64,000 nucleotides of DNA from Candidatus Planktophila sp. (GTDB lineage: Bacteria; Actinomycetota; Actinomycetes; Nanopelagicales; Nanopelagicaceae): assembly GCA_009691135.1 (NCBI GenBank), contig SHVF01000003.1:1-64000 (forward strand), given 5' to 3'. Shown here one piece after another: positions 40,078-49,037 of this stretch. The position numbers and the translations under genes were made by a program. Under the pieces are notes generated by a model that was not told the DNA's origin, ran no database searches, and saw only the letters and a list, made by a program, of their open reading frames with translations. The first letter of the stretch is position 1, and each line of letters begins with the position of its first letter.

Positions 40078-41112
40078 CTAAAGGCGACGCGCGCCGATAT
40101 AAGGTTTGCGCCCCAAACTAGATGCGCTGGCTACTTTGACACGTGAACCAGAACGAGGTGCGTGAACCATATTGCCGCCACCCAAGTAAATTCCAACGTG
40201 GGAAATTGGTCGACCAAAGAAAACTAAATCACCCGGTGCCAAATTGGCACGTTTGATCGATTTTCCATAATTGTATTGAGCGCGCGATGAGTGCGGCAGC
40301 GAGACGCCTGCAGTTTGATATGCGCGCATGGTTAAGCCCGAACAATCCCAATAGGTCATTCCATCGGCGCCAAAAACGTACTTATCACCGATCTGTTTTA
40401 AAGCAAATTGCAAAGCTTTACCAGCACGACCTGATACTCCCGATGCTGACTTAGCGGCGGCCAATGAAGAAGCTTGATCAGCATCCTCTTCTTCTTGCGC
40501 CAATCGGGCTAGGCGTTCGCGATCTTCCTTCTTTAATTCTGCAAGTAAAGCCTCGGCTTCAGCGAGTTTGGAAATTGCCTGCGCGCTCTGGGCCGCTAAC
40601 TTTTTCTGCGTTGCAGTAACCAAGGCCAACTTGTCATTGACAGTTAATGAAGTTGCGGTCAACCGCTGCTTTGCTGCTTGGAATTTTCTTAGTTCCACAG
40701 ATTTCTTTCTGGTTATTGCCTCAAGAGATCCTGCTGCAGATAAGTAAAGCGCTGGGTCAGATGAGAAGAGAAGTTCTAGGCTCTGACCCAAGCCTCCTGT
40801 CTTGTATTGTTCTATTGCGATCGCACTTAGAGTTTTTGAAAGTTCGCTTACACTCTTACTCTGCACCGCCTCTTTTGCTTGGATTCCGACTAAGGTGCGA
40901 TTTAGTGCGGCAAGTTTTACCTTTGCTTCTTGCGCGCCTTCTGCAGCAGTCGTTGCTTCTTCTTCGAGTTGGCGAACCTTTGCTTGAACCTGTGCCAGAG
41001 TTTGCGCTGCATCAGCGTTGGGCGCAGTAAATATTTGCCCCGCAATTGCAAATATGGCGATTGCAACTGCTGCGGCAGATCGCAGGCCAAGATGCTGGGT
41101 AATAGTGGACAT
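40078..41112 (-). CDS. C40 (NlpC/P60) peptidoglycan endopeptidase with coiled-coil N-terminus
   Basis: YWDCSGLTMRAYQTAGVSLPHSSRAQY; SHVGIYLGGGNMVHAPRSG; signal peptide. Confidence 0.92.
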   Translation of the reverse strand: MSTITQHLGLRSAAAVAIAIFAIAGQIFTAPNADAAQTLAQVQAKVRQLEEEATTAAEGAQEAKVKLAALNRTLVGIQAKEAVQSKSVSELSKTLSAIAIEQYKTGGLGQSLELLFSSDPALYLSAAGSLEAITRKKSVELRKFQAAKQRLTATSLTVNDKLALVTATQKKLAAQSAQAISKLAEAEALLAELKKEDRERLARLAQEEEDADQASSLAAAKSASGVSGRAGKALQFALKQIGDKYVFGADGMTYWDCSGLTMRAYQTAGVSLPHSSRAQYNYGKSIKRANLAPGDLVFFGRPISHVGIYLGGGNMVHAPRSGSRVKVASASSLGRKPYIGARRL

Positions 41113-41199
41113 AAGGGCTCTAGGCTAACGCTGGTTATATCGCTCGCTCAACTTAAGGTAAGCGTGGCTGGGCTATGAATTTAATTATTTTCAGCCATT

Positions 41200-41385
41200 T
41201 CATGCTGAATTAAAGCGCAGCGGACGCACTATTCCGCGGGAAGAGAGTAGGTCAATTGCCTCGGCGGTTTTATCAGGAATCTCACATTGCGTTGATTTAT
41301 CCAGATTCTTATCCAAGAAAAAAGTCAGGACACAATCACTGCATCCAATATCTCTAACTGCGCAGGTTTCACATTTAATGATCAT
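41200..41385 (-). CDS. Small Cys-rich (CxxC...CxxC) conserved hypothetical protein
   Basis: MIIKCETCAVRDIGCSDCVLTFFL...; TATCGT -10 7 nt upstream. Confidence 0.75.
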   Translation of the reverse strand: MIIKCETCAVRDIGCSDCVLTFFLDKNLDKSTQCEIPDKTAEAIDLLSSRGIVRPLRFNSA

Positions 41386-41451
41386 GCGAGAAACGATAAA
41401 GGCACCCACTGACAACCCATATAAGGCCGGTGTGCACGATAACCTTTCGGC

Positions 41452-41949
41452 ATGTCAGTCTTCGCATCTCTGGTGGTCGGCGTCGATGGATCCACTTCCA
41501 AGAACGGATCCTCGAACGGGATTTCTAGCGGGGCTGACCGTACAACCTTCTTGTCACGCCGTCGCATTGCTGATTTCATTTTAATAGGCGGGCAAACTGC
41601 ACGCACCGAGCCATATCACCGCACACCCGTTCCCGTCGTCGTCGCTTCTCGCTCGATGATAAACGCCCTTGCCGATAACCGTTTGGCCTACTGGTGGAAT
41701 CTCTCCCCTATTAGCGCACTAGAAAAGGGAATAAAGAAATTTGGTCCGAACGTCCTTGTCGAAGCCGGTCCTCGATTAATTAACGAACTAATTCAGGCCA
41801 GAGTTCTCGATGGTATTTTCTTAAGTATCACAAATGTTACGGATGGCGAAGATGTGATTAATATAGAAGAGCTCCTATCGAATTTCACTAGTATTCAACG
41901 AGATGAAATTCAAGGCACTTTCTTTATAGAAGCTAAAACGCTGAAATAA
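41452..41949 (+). CDS. Compact RibD_C/DHFR-like pyrimidine reductase family protein
   Basis: FASLVVGVDGSTSKNG...ADFILIGGQTARTEPY...VLVEAGPRLINELIQARVLDGIFLSI. Confidence 0.78.
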   Translation: MSVFASLVVGVDGSTSKNGSSNGISSGADRTTFLSRRRIADFILIGGQTARTEPYHRTPVPVVVASRSMINALADNRLAYWWNLSPISALEKGIKKFGPNVLVEAGPRLINELIQARVLDGIFLSITNVTDGEDVINIEELLSNFTSIQRDEIQGTFFIEAKTLK

Positions 41950-42775
41950 TTGCAACTCCCGCAACGGCTGCAAAAATTCCAAGATACTGGATTCGGTGCA
42001 GCCGCTCGCGCAAGAATTGGAATGCCAGCAGGGCGGTAAAAATTGGATAAAGCGCGCCGAGCACCATGGAAAGTGTGAGGTTGCCCTTGGTAGTTGCAAC
42101 ACCTAGCAACAAATTTGCGAGAAAGTCAGCGCAGCCGATAAAAATTAATATTGGAGAATTCTTTAACTTTAACCCGCCGAATGTTCTGTACTTCGCCAAA
42201 ATTCCAAGAGAGACCAACAGAGTTGTTGCACGCATCATGACCATAGTCATCAAAGCACTTGCTTGTGATCCGACTGCCAAGAAAATTAGCGCTGTTCCAA
42301 AACCAGCAGCTGCACCGAGAGCGAGAATTAGCGGTTTTATTGGTAAGCCTTGTGATAATTCTGGGCCACTTGCTAAAAATGCCCCAACTATTGCCAAGGC
42401 TGCGCCGATCGAAAGTATTAGCGTTAAACGATCACCTATAACAAAATATGCATACCCAACTGGAATAAGAGCTGATAATCCACTAATTGGAGAGACAACT
42501 CCCATGCGACCAGTAGAAAGTCCAGCGTATAAACAAATCAATCCGCAATAACCAAGAATTCCAGCCAGTGCTCCCGGAATAAAGTATCCATCTGCGCCAA
42601 AAGCGTTACTTGAAAAATCACCGCTTATAAGTACAATTCCGATTCCAAATACCAAGCCGATCGCCTGGGTAACTCCGAGAACAGCGATCGCCGGATGTGC
42701 CTTACTTAACTTTCCACCATGATAATCGGCAGTTCCCCATAGCAGGCTAGAAAATAGCGCTAGCAAAGTGACCAT
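41933..42775 (-). CDS. EamA/DMT-family transporter
   Basis: MVTLLALFSSLLWGTADYHGGK; paired 5-TM repeats. Confidence 0.85.
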   Translation of the reverse strand: MVTLLALFSSLLWGTADYHGGKLSKAHPAIAVLGVTQAIGLVFGIGIVLISGDFSSNAFGADGYFIPGALAGILGYCGLICLYAGLSTGRMGVVSPISGLSALIPVGYAYFVIGDRLTLILSIGAALAIVGAFLASGPELSQGLPIKPLILALGAAAGFGTALIFLAVGSQASALMTMVMMRATTLLVSLGILAKYRTFGGLKLKNSPILIFIGCADFLANLLLGVATTKGNLTLSMVLGALYPIFTALLAFQFLRERLHRIQYLGIFAAVAGVAIISAF

Positions 42776-42846
42776 AGCAGGTAAGGCTACACAACTCTGC
42801 GCCCCGCCTCCCACTTATGGACAATGGATATCTTTAGAATTAAGTA

Positions 42847-43428
42847 GTGGATGTGGCCCAGTTCAATCGCATGATCGATCAACTTCGTGTGTTTACTCCG
42901 CGCTCAGAAATTATTCTTGAAGAAGTTCCGGCTCCACAGAAGTTAGCCACATTCGCTTTTGCATTTACCGCAGATGTTTCAAATGGCTTACTAGGCGATG
43001 CCGAAGATGAAATTGCTTCTGGTCGCTTTGTTTTATTGCACGAACCAGGTGGACAAGAAACCTGGGAAGGCGAATTCCGCTGCGTTACATTCTTAAGTGC
43101 CGATGTTGATGAAGCAATGCAAGATGATCCGCTATTGCCAGAAGTCGGTTGGAGTTGGTTATTGGATTCACTTTCGGCAGCCCGGTGCGAATTTAACGCC
43201 CCAAGCGGAACCGTAACCCGGGTATCGAGTGCATCCTTTGGAAAACTTTCACCGCGCAATGACGAATCCGAAATTGAGATTCGCGCATCCTGGAGTCCCA
43301 TCATTAAAGAGAGCAGTGACATGCTCGCTCACATACAAGCGTGGTGCAATTTATTAGGAGAAGTTGCTGGCTTGCCTCCAGTCGTTGAAGGCGTGGCACC
43401 AATTTCTGCTACTCGCCGCAAGGCTTAA
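42847..43428 (+). CDS. DUF3000 family protein
   Basis: PAPQKLATFAFAFTADV...GRFVLLHEPGGQETWEGEFRCVTFLSADVD; adjacent to rnd. Confidence 0.9.
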   Translation: MDVAQFNRMIDQLRVFTPRSEIILEEVPAPQKLATFAFAFTADVSNGLLGDAEDEIASGRFVLLHEPGGQETWEGEFRCVTFLSADVDEAMQDDPLLPEVGWSWLLDSLSAARCEFNAPSGTVTRVSSASFGKLSPRNDESEIEIRASWSPIIKESSDMLAHIQAWCNLLGEVAGLPPVVEGVAPISATRRKA

Positions 43429-43444
43429 CGTAACCGTCTTATCT

Positions 43445-44770
43445 ATGAAAGAACCTATGAGTTCATCTGTTGACTCTGTCGAGGAAAATTTAGAGATTCC
43501 CAAGACTGCGATTGCGCTGCTGGCCCCACAAAACGGAGTGCCAAAGGTTGTAGATAGTGAGTCGTTATTTGAAGGCGCTCTTGCCGAATTAGCTAAAGGT
43601 TCTGGGCCCTTTGCAGTAGATGCCGAACGTGCATCTGGATATAAATACAGCGCTCGGGCATATCTGATTCAGATTAAACGTGAAGGCGGCGGTCTTCACT
43701 TAATCGATCCGATTCCATTCGGGCCAAACCATAAGTATTTTCAAGAGCTAAATACGCTTCTGCAGAGCGATGAAGTTATTTTGCACGCAAGTACTCAGGA
43801 TCTTCCTTGTTTGCGTGAACTTGGAATTAACCCAAAGCGACTCTTTGATACCGAACTCGGTGGACGTATTGCCGGCCTGCCACGAGTAGGGCTGGGTCCG
43901 TTGCTTGAGTCACTTATGGAAGTCTCGCTCGCCAAAGAACATTCGGCAGTTGATTGGTCGCAGCGCCCTTTGCCGCAAGATTGGCTTAATTACGCAGCCC
44001 TTGATGTGGAACTTTTAATTGAACTTCGCAACCAGATGTATGGAATTCTTGAGAGTTCAAAGAAGCTTACGTGGGCGGTAGAAGAGTTCCAATCGATTAT
44101 TGATGCGCCTGCTCCCCCACCACGCGTTGATCCATGGCGCCGCACATCCGGAATGCATAAGATTAAAAAGCGCGATCAACTTGCGATTGTGCGAGCGCTC
44201 TGGACTGTACGTGCCGAAATCGCTCAAGAAGTAGATATCGCACAAGGGCGTTTGTTATCTGATGCCGCGATCGTTGAGATTGCAACGAAAGCTGTTGAAA
44301 AACCAATCAAGACCAAGAAAGACCTAGAGAAGATCCTGCGCCCTATTGGTCTGCGAGCGCGTTGGTTTGAAAATACCGCCACCTGGATTAGCGCCGTCAC
44401 CGATGCACTTGCCCTGCCCGAGAGCCAGTGGCCACCTGTGCGTACCGATAGCGATTCGCTGCCTCCAATAAAGATCTGGCGCGAGCGATTTCCCGAGCGC
44501 TATGCCCCACTTACCCATGCCAAGGCCAATATTCAGTTAAAGGCCGCTGAGCTAGTTATCCCCTTTGAGAACCTGATTACCCCTGAATATGTGCGCAGAG
44601 TCTGCTGGATGAACTCAAAAGGCTCTGTAGCGCAGGCGCTGGCTACTCTGGGTGCGCGCACCTGGCAGATTGAGATCACAGCACCTATTTTAGAGGCCGC
44701 CCTTTTAGAGACCGAACCCTTGGTTGAGTCTGTAATCGAAGGCGATGAAGCGGTAATCCAGGAACTGTGA
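43445..44770 (+). CDS. rnd: Ribonuclease D family protein (DEDD exonuclease + HRDC)
   Basis: FAVDAERASGYKYSARAYLIQIKR; HASTQDLPCLRELG; LLNYAALDVELLIELR-type motif. Confidence 0.92.
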   Translation: MKEPMSSSVDSVEENLEIPKTAIALLAPQNGVPKVVDSESLFEGALAELAKGSGPFAVDAERASGYKYSARAYLIQIKREGGGLHLIDPIPFGPNHKYFQELNTLLQSDEVILHASTQDLPCLRELGINPKRLFDTELGGRIAGLPRVGLGPLLESLMEVSLAKEHSAVDWSQRPLPQDWLNYAALDVELLIELRNQMYGILESSKKLTWAVEEFQSIIDAPAPPPRVDPWRRTSGMHKIKKRDQLAIVRALWTVRAEIAQEVDIAQGRLLSDAAIVEIATKAVEKPIKTKKDLEKILRPIGLRARWFENTATWISAVTDALALPESQWPPVRTDSDSLPPIKIWRERFPERYAPLTHAKANIQLKAAELVIPFENLITPEYVRRVCWMNSKGSVAQALATLGARTWQIEITAPILEAALLETEPLVESVIEGDEAVIQEL

Positions 44771-44772
44771 TT

Positions 44773-44800
44773 AATTACGCAACACTTAAGTTGCGTAATT
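44773..44800. repeat. Perfect 11-bp inverted repeat between rnd and FTR1 gene
   Basis: aattacgcaac-acttaa-gttgcgtaatt. Confidence 0.9.
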
Positions 44801-44819
44801 CGCCAAGTGGCTCTACATT
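44791..44819 (+). promoter_or_regulatory. Promoter of FTR1 gene: -35 TTGCGT, 17-nt spacer, -10 TACATT, leaderless start
   Basis: ttgcgt at 44791-44796, tacatt at 44814-44819, ATG at 44826. Confidence 0.65.
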
Positions 44820-44825
44820 ATTCCC

Positions 44826-45650
44826 ATGCTAAGTACATTCATTATCGCCCTACGCGAAGGCCTAGAAGCCGCGCTAATTGTCGGAATTTTGGTTGCCTAC
44901 GTGGTCCGCACTGATCGCAAGCACCTCTTGAAGCCTCTTTGGACTGGCGTGGCAGTTGCCCTAGTTCTAACGCTCGGACTTGGAGCAATTCTCTCCTTCA
45001 CTTCTGCAGAGTTATCTGATCGCGGCGAAGAGCTATTTGCTGGAGTGACATCTTTTGCTGCGGTAGGACTTGTGACATGGATGGTTTTCTGGATGAAGCG
45101 CGCGGCCCGCAATATGCGCAATGAACTCCATGGCAAAGTTGATCAGGCACTTACTGGTGGGCCAATAAGCCTGGCGCTAGTGGCTTTTTTCGCAGTCGCT
45201 CGCGAAGGTTTAGAGACAGCGCTTTTCATTTATGCAAATTTCAAAACTGTCGGCGCTATATCTTCTGCAACTCTCGGTCTGGTTTTAGGCTTAGCACTTG
45301 CAGTCGCACTTGGATATTTAATTTACAACCGCTCGGTAAAAATTGATCTTTCTAAATTCTTCACCATTACTGGCGTTGCATTAATTATTGTTGCCGCCGG
45401 CGTTCTCTCTTATGGAGTTCACGAGTTCCAAGAACTTGGTTGGTTGCCTGGCGCGGATGACTTTATTTGGGATGTAACTCCTTGGATTGCAAAGGAATCA
45501 ATCCTGGCTTCACTCTTAGGCGGCGCTGTCGGATTCGATACGACTACTTCTTGGGTGCAGATCTTGGCTTGGGGCGCATACTTAACCGCTGTATTGGTTC
45601 CGTATCTCTCAAATAAGAGCCAATCCACAAAGGTGGCCGTTTCCGCCTAG
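44826..45650 (+). CDS. efeU: FTR1-family iron permease
   Basis: Two RExLE motifs (LREGLEAALIVG; AREGLETALFIYA), 7 TM. Confidence 0.92.
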   Translation: MLSTFIIALREGLEAALIVGILVAYVVRTDRKHLLKPLWTGVAVALVLTLGLGAILSFTSAELSDRGEELFAGVTSFAAVGLVTWMVFWMKRAARNMRNELHGKVDQALTGGPISLALVAFFAVAREGLETALFIYANFKTVGAISSATLGLVLGLALAVALGYLIYNRSVKIDLSKFFTITGVALIIVAAGVLSYGVHEFQELGWLPGADDFIWDVTPWIAKESILASLLGGAVGFDTTTSWVQILAWGAYLTAVLVPYLSNKSQSTKVAVSA

Positions 45651-45729
45651 TCGCGCCTGTTCCACTTTTGCCTACTGGCGAGTAACCTGTCCCGAGAAGG
45701 TACTCATACTCGTAGATTCAATAAAGAAA

Positions 45730-46929
45730 GTGGCACAAATGTCTCGCACCGTGGTCCTAGTTGATGCTGTTCGCACCCCATTTGGTAAGGCCGGCAGCAT
45801 GTACTCCGGCACCCGCGCCGATGACTTAATGGTTCGCGCCATGCGCGGTTTACTTGAACGCAATCCGAAGGTTGCACCTAGCGCCATCGAAGATGTTGCA
45901 ATCGCTGCTGCGACGCAAACAGGTGACCAAGGAATGAACTTAGGGCGTAGCGTTTCACTTTTAGCAGGACTACCAAATACCGTGCCAGGTTATTCAGTTG
46001 ACCGTTGGTGCGCTGGTGCAATGACTTCTATGACAACTCTTGCTGGCGCAATTGCAATCGGTTCAATTGATATCGCAATTGCTGGCGGTGTTGAACATAT
46101 GGGAAATCATCCAATCGGTGATGGCATTGATCCCAATCCAAGATTTCTAGCTGAGCGAATTGTTGAACAAGATGCGCTCGCCATGGGAGCAACGGCAGAA
46201 CGTCTGCATGATCGTTTTCCACAATTAACGAAAGAGCGCGCCGATCGCTATGCGTACAACTCACAGATGAAAACTGCTGCAGCATACGCTGCCGGAAAGA
46301 TTCAACGTGATTTGATTCCAACTGCTGCACGTATTCCTGAGATGGGTTGGGGCATTGCAACAGTTGATGAGCCACCACGCCCAACAACAACTATGGAAGG
46401 CCTGGCAACGCTGAAGACTCCATTCCGCGCAGCTGGCCGCGTTACGCCTGGAAACTCATCAGGGTTAAATGATGGCGCAACTGCTGCGTTGCTGGCGAGT
46501 GAAGATAAAGCGATAGAACTTGGGCTAACTATTAAAGCCAAATTGGTTTCTTATGCATTTGCTGGAGTAGAACCAGAAGTTATGGGCTACGGACCAGTGC
46601 CTTCCACAATTAAGGCTCTTGCAAAAGCAGGTCTAAAGATTGAAGACATTGGTGCATTTGAAGTCAATGAAGCATTTGCTGTACAGGTAATTGCATTCCT
46701 TGATCACTTTGGAATTGCCGATGACGATCCCCGTGTAAATCCTTATGGCGGTGCGATTGCAGTCGGCCACCCATTGGCCTCTTCCGGAATCCGTTTAGCG
46801 CTGAACTTGGCGCGCGCCTTTGAAGAGCACCCAGAAGTGCGTTACGGACTCACAACAATGTGTATTGGACTTGGCATGGGCGGCACCGTTATCTGGGAGA
46901 ACCCACACTTTGCAGGAGGTTCAAAGTGA
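45730..46929 (+). CDS. fadA: Acetyl-CoA acyltransferase (thiolase)
   Basis: VDRWCAGAMTSM; NPYGGAIAVGHPLASSGIRL; TMCIGLGMGG. Confidence 0.95.
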   Translation: MAQMSRTVVLVDAVRTPFGKAGSMYSGTRADDLMVRAMRGLLERNPKVAPSAIEDVAIAAATQTGDQGMNLGRSVSLLAGLPNTVPGYSVDRWCAGAMTSMTTLAGAIAIGSIDIAIAGGVEHMGNHPIGDGIDPNPRFLAERIVEQDALAMGATAERLHDRFPQLTKERADRYAYNSQMKTAAAYAAGKIQRDLIPTAARIPEMGWGIATVDEPPRPTTTMEGLATLKTPFRAAGRVTPGNSSGLNDGATAALLASEDKAIELGLTIKAKLVSYAFAGVEPEVMGYGPVPSTIKALAKAGLKIEDIGAFEVNEAFAVQVIAFLDHFGIADDDPRVNPYGGAIAVGHPLASSGIRLALNLARAFEEHPEVRYGLTTMCIGLGMGGTVIWENPHFAGGSK

Positions 46930-49037
46930 TGACTACCGAAATCAAATTACCTGAAGGTGCACCAGAAGAAGTCATTACCAACGCACTTGTCCGCGATGTT
47001 GATCTAACGCTATTTGGTTTTACTGGCTCCTTAGCGTTGATCACTTTAGATAACGGTCTAGATCACACCCGCCCCAATACCTTCGGTGCTCAGTCACTTA
47101 TAGCCTTGGATGCTGCAATCACCGATGCAATTGGCCGCTCCCCTGCTGCGATCGGCATCATTGGTAAGCCTTTTATCTTTGCTGCAGGAGCCGATCTTTC
47201 AGCGCTCTCCTTTCTTTCAGAGCGCTCACAATCACTTGCCATCGGAAAACTTGGCCACGATGTATTTCGTCGCTTAGATGAATGTGGGATTCCAACATTT
47301 GCATTTATAAACGGTCTAGCTCTTGGTGGCGGGCTCGAAGTTGGTCTGCATTGCAACTATCGCACTCTCGCATCAACTGCATTCACGGGATTGCCTGAAG
47401 TTTTCCTAGGGTTAGTACCCGGATGGGGTGGGGCAACCATTTTGCCTAAATTAATCGGACCAGAACGCGCAATCCAAGTGATCATGTTAAATGCGTTAAA
47501 TAACAACACGATGATGAAGGCTACAGATGCGCTCTCACTTGGTGTAGTCGATGCAGTCTACGAGCCTGCTGACTTCCTGGAACGTTCCGTCTCATTCGCG
47601 GCAAAAGTCTTAAGTGGTGCAACGAAGGTAGAACGTAAAGATTATTCACAGGATCCTGCCTGGGATGCAGCACTTGCCACAGGTAAGGCTGCTGCACTCA
47701 AGAAATACGGTGGGGCCAAAATCGCATCTCCGATGCGCGCACTAGAACTAATTGAAGCTGCTCGCTCTAATACTCGCGGTGCCGGCTTTGATGCCGAAGA
47801 TCAAGCGTTGGCCGATTTAACAATGGCCGATCCCCTGCGCGCTTCACTCTATGCATTCAATTTAATCCAGAAGAAGCGTAAGAAAGTTGAGGGTGCGCCA
47901 AAACCTGCCTTGGCTCGCAAGGTAGGCAAAGTTGGAGTAGTTGGTGCCGGCCTTATGGCCTCACAACTTGCGCTGCTTCTGCTACGTAATCTCAAGTGCC
48001 CTGTTGTAATGACCGATATTGATCAAGAACGTGCCGATAAGGGCGTGGCCTGGGTAAAGAACGAACTCGCGAAGTTGGTAGAAAAGAAGCGCATGAGCGA
48101 AGAGAGCGCAAACCGACTTTCGCTCTTGGTTAGCGGCTCTGCGGATCAAAATTCATTCGCAGGATGTGATTTTATAATCGAAGCGATCTTCGAAGAACTT
48201 TCCCTAAAGCAGGAGTTATTTAAAAAGCTGGAAACTATCGTTTCCCCAGAGTGCGTCTTAGCAACTAATACCTCATCACTTTCTGTGGAGCGAATGAGTG
48301 AAGGACTTAAGAATCCGGAGCGCGTAATTGGCTTCCACTTCTTTAATCCAGTTGCTGTCATGCCACTTCTAGAAGTAGCGCGCACATCAAAGACTGATGA
48401 TGCAACAACTGCAACTGCAGTCAGCGTTGGTAAAGAGTTAAAGAAGACGATGATCATTTGTAAAGATGCTCCTGGATTCGTCGTTAATCGCCTCTTAACG
48501 CGCTTTATGGGAGAAGTAACTGATGCCGTTGATGAAGGTACTGCCCCAGAAATTGCAGACAACGCAATGCGCAGTATCGGATTCCCAATGTCTCCATTTG
48601 AACTTCTAGATCTGGTGGGTCCCGGTGTTGCACTTCATGTTTCGCAAACCTTGCATGAAAACCTTGGTCCGCGCTATCGCATCTCCCCTACGATGCAGGC
48701 AATGGTTGCTGGCAAGGTTCGAAACTTCTACATTAAAGGCGCAGATGGAAAATTTAGCGCCAATCCTGAGGCGCTAGCGCTAATCAAACAAGGAAATATT
48801 GCATCAACTGCCGAGCAGGTTCGCGATCGCGCACTGAAAGCTTTGGCGACTGAGGCGCGCATGATGCTAGATGAAGGCATAGTTTCAACGGCTGCAGAAA
48901 TTGATCTCTGTATGTTGATGGGTTCAGGTTGGCCGATGCATCTCGGAGGAATCTTGCCTTACCTAGATCGTGAAGGAATTAGCGACGCTATTTGCGGTCA
49001 GCGCTTTCATTCACCGGGTATTGCATCTCTTCCATAG
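46929..49037 (+). CDS. fadB: Fatty-acid oxidation multifunctional protein (enoyl-CoA hydratase/3-hydroxyacyl-CoA dehydrogenase)
   Basis: Crotonase domain (GLALGGGLEVGLHCNYR) plus HAD domain (VGVVGAGLMASQLA; ATNTSSLSV; GFHFFNPVAVMPLLEV). Confidence 0.95.
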   Translation: MTTEIKLPEGAPEEVITNALVRDVDLTLFGFTGSLALITLDNGLDHTRPNTFGAQSLIALDAAITDAIGRSPAAIGIIGKPFIFAAGADLSALSFLSERSQSLAIGKLGHDVFRRLDECGIPTFAFINGLALGGGLEVGLHCNYRTLASTAFTGLPEVFLGLVPGWGGATILPKLIGPERAIQVIMLNALNNNTMMKATDALSLGVVDAVYEPADFLERSVSFAAKVLSGATKVERKDYSQDPAWDAALATGKAAALKKYGGAKIASPMRALELIEAARSNTRGAGFDAEDQALADLTMADPLRASLYAFNLIQKKRKKVEGAPKPALARKVGKVGVVGAGLMASQLALLLLRNLKCPVVMTDIDQERADKGVAWVKNELAKLVEKKRMSEESANRLSLLVSGSADQNSFAGCDFIIEAIFEELSLKQELFKKLETIVSPECVLATNTSSLSVERMSEGLKNPERVIGFHFFNPVAVMPLLEVARTSKTDDATTATAVSVGKELKKTMIICKDAPGFVVNRLLTRFMGEVTDAVDEGTAPEIADNAMRSIGFPMSPFELLDLVGPGVALHVSQTLHENLGPRYRISPTMQAMVAGKVRNFYIKGADGKFSANPEALALIKQGNIASTAEQVRDRALKALATEARMMLDEGIVSTAAEIDLCMLMGSGWPMHLGGILPYLDREGISDAICGQRFHSPGIASLP

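Noticed and set aside
42066-42551. 161-aa plus-strand ORF inside the EamA transporter gene
   Set aside because: Antisense shadow of a clear membrane transporter; no start signal or family motif.
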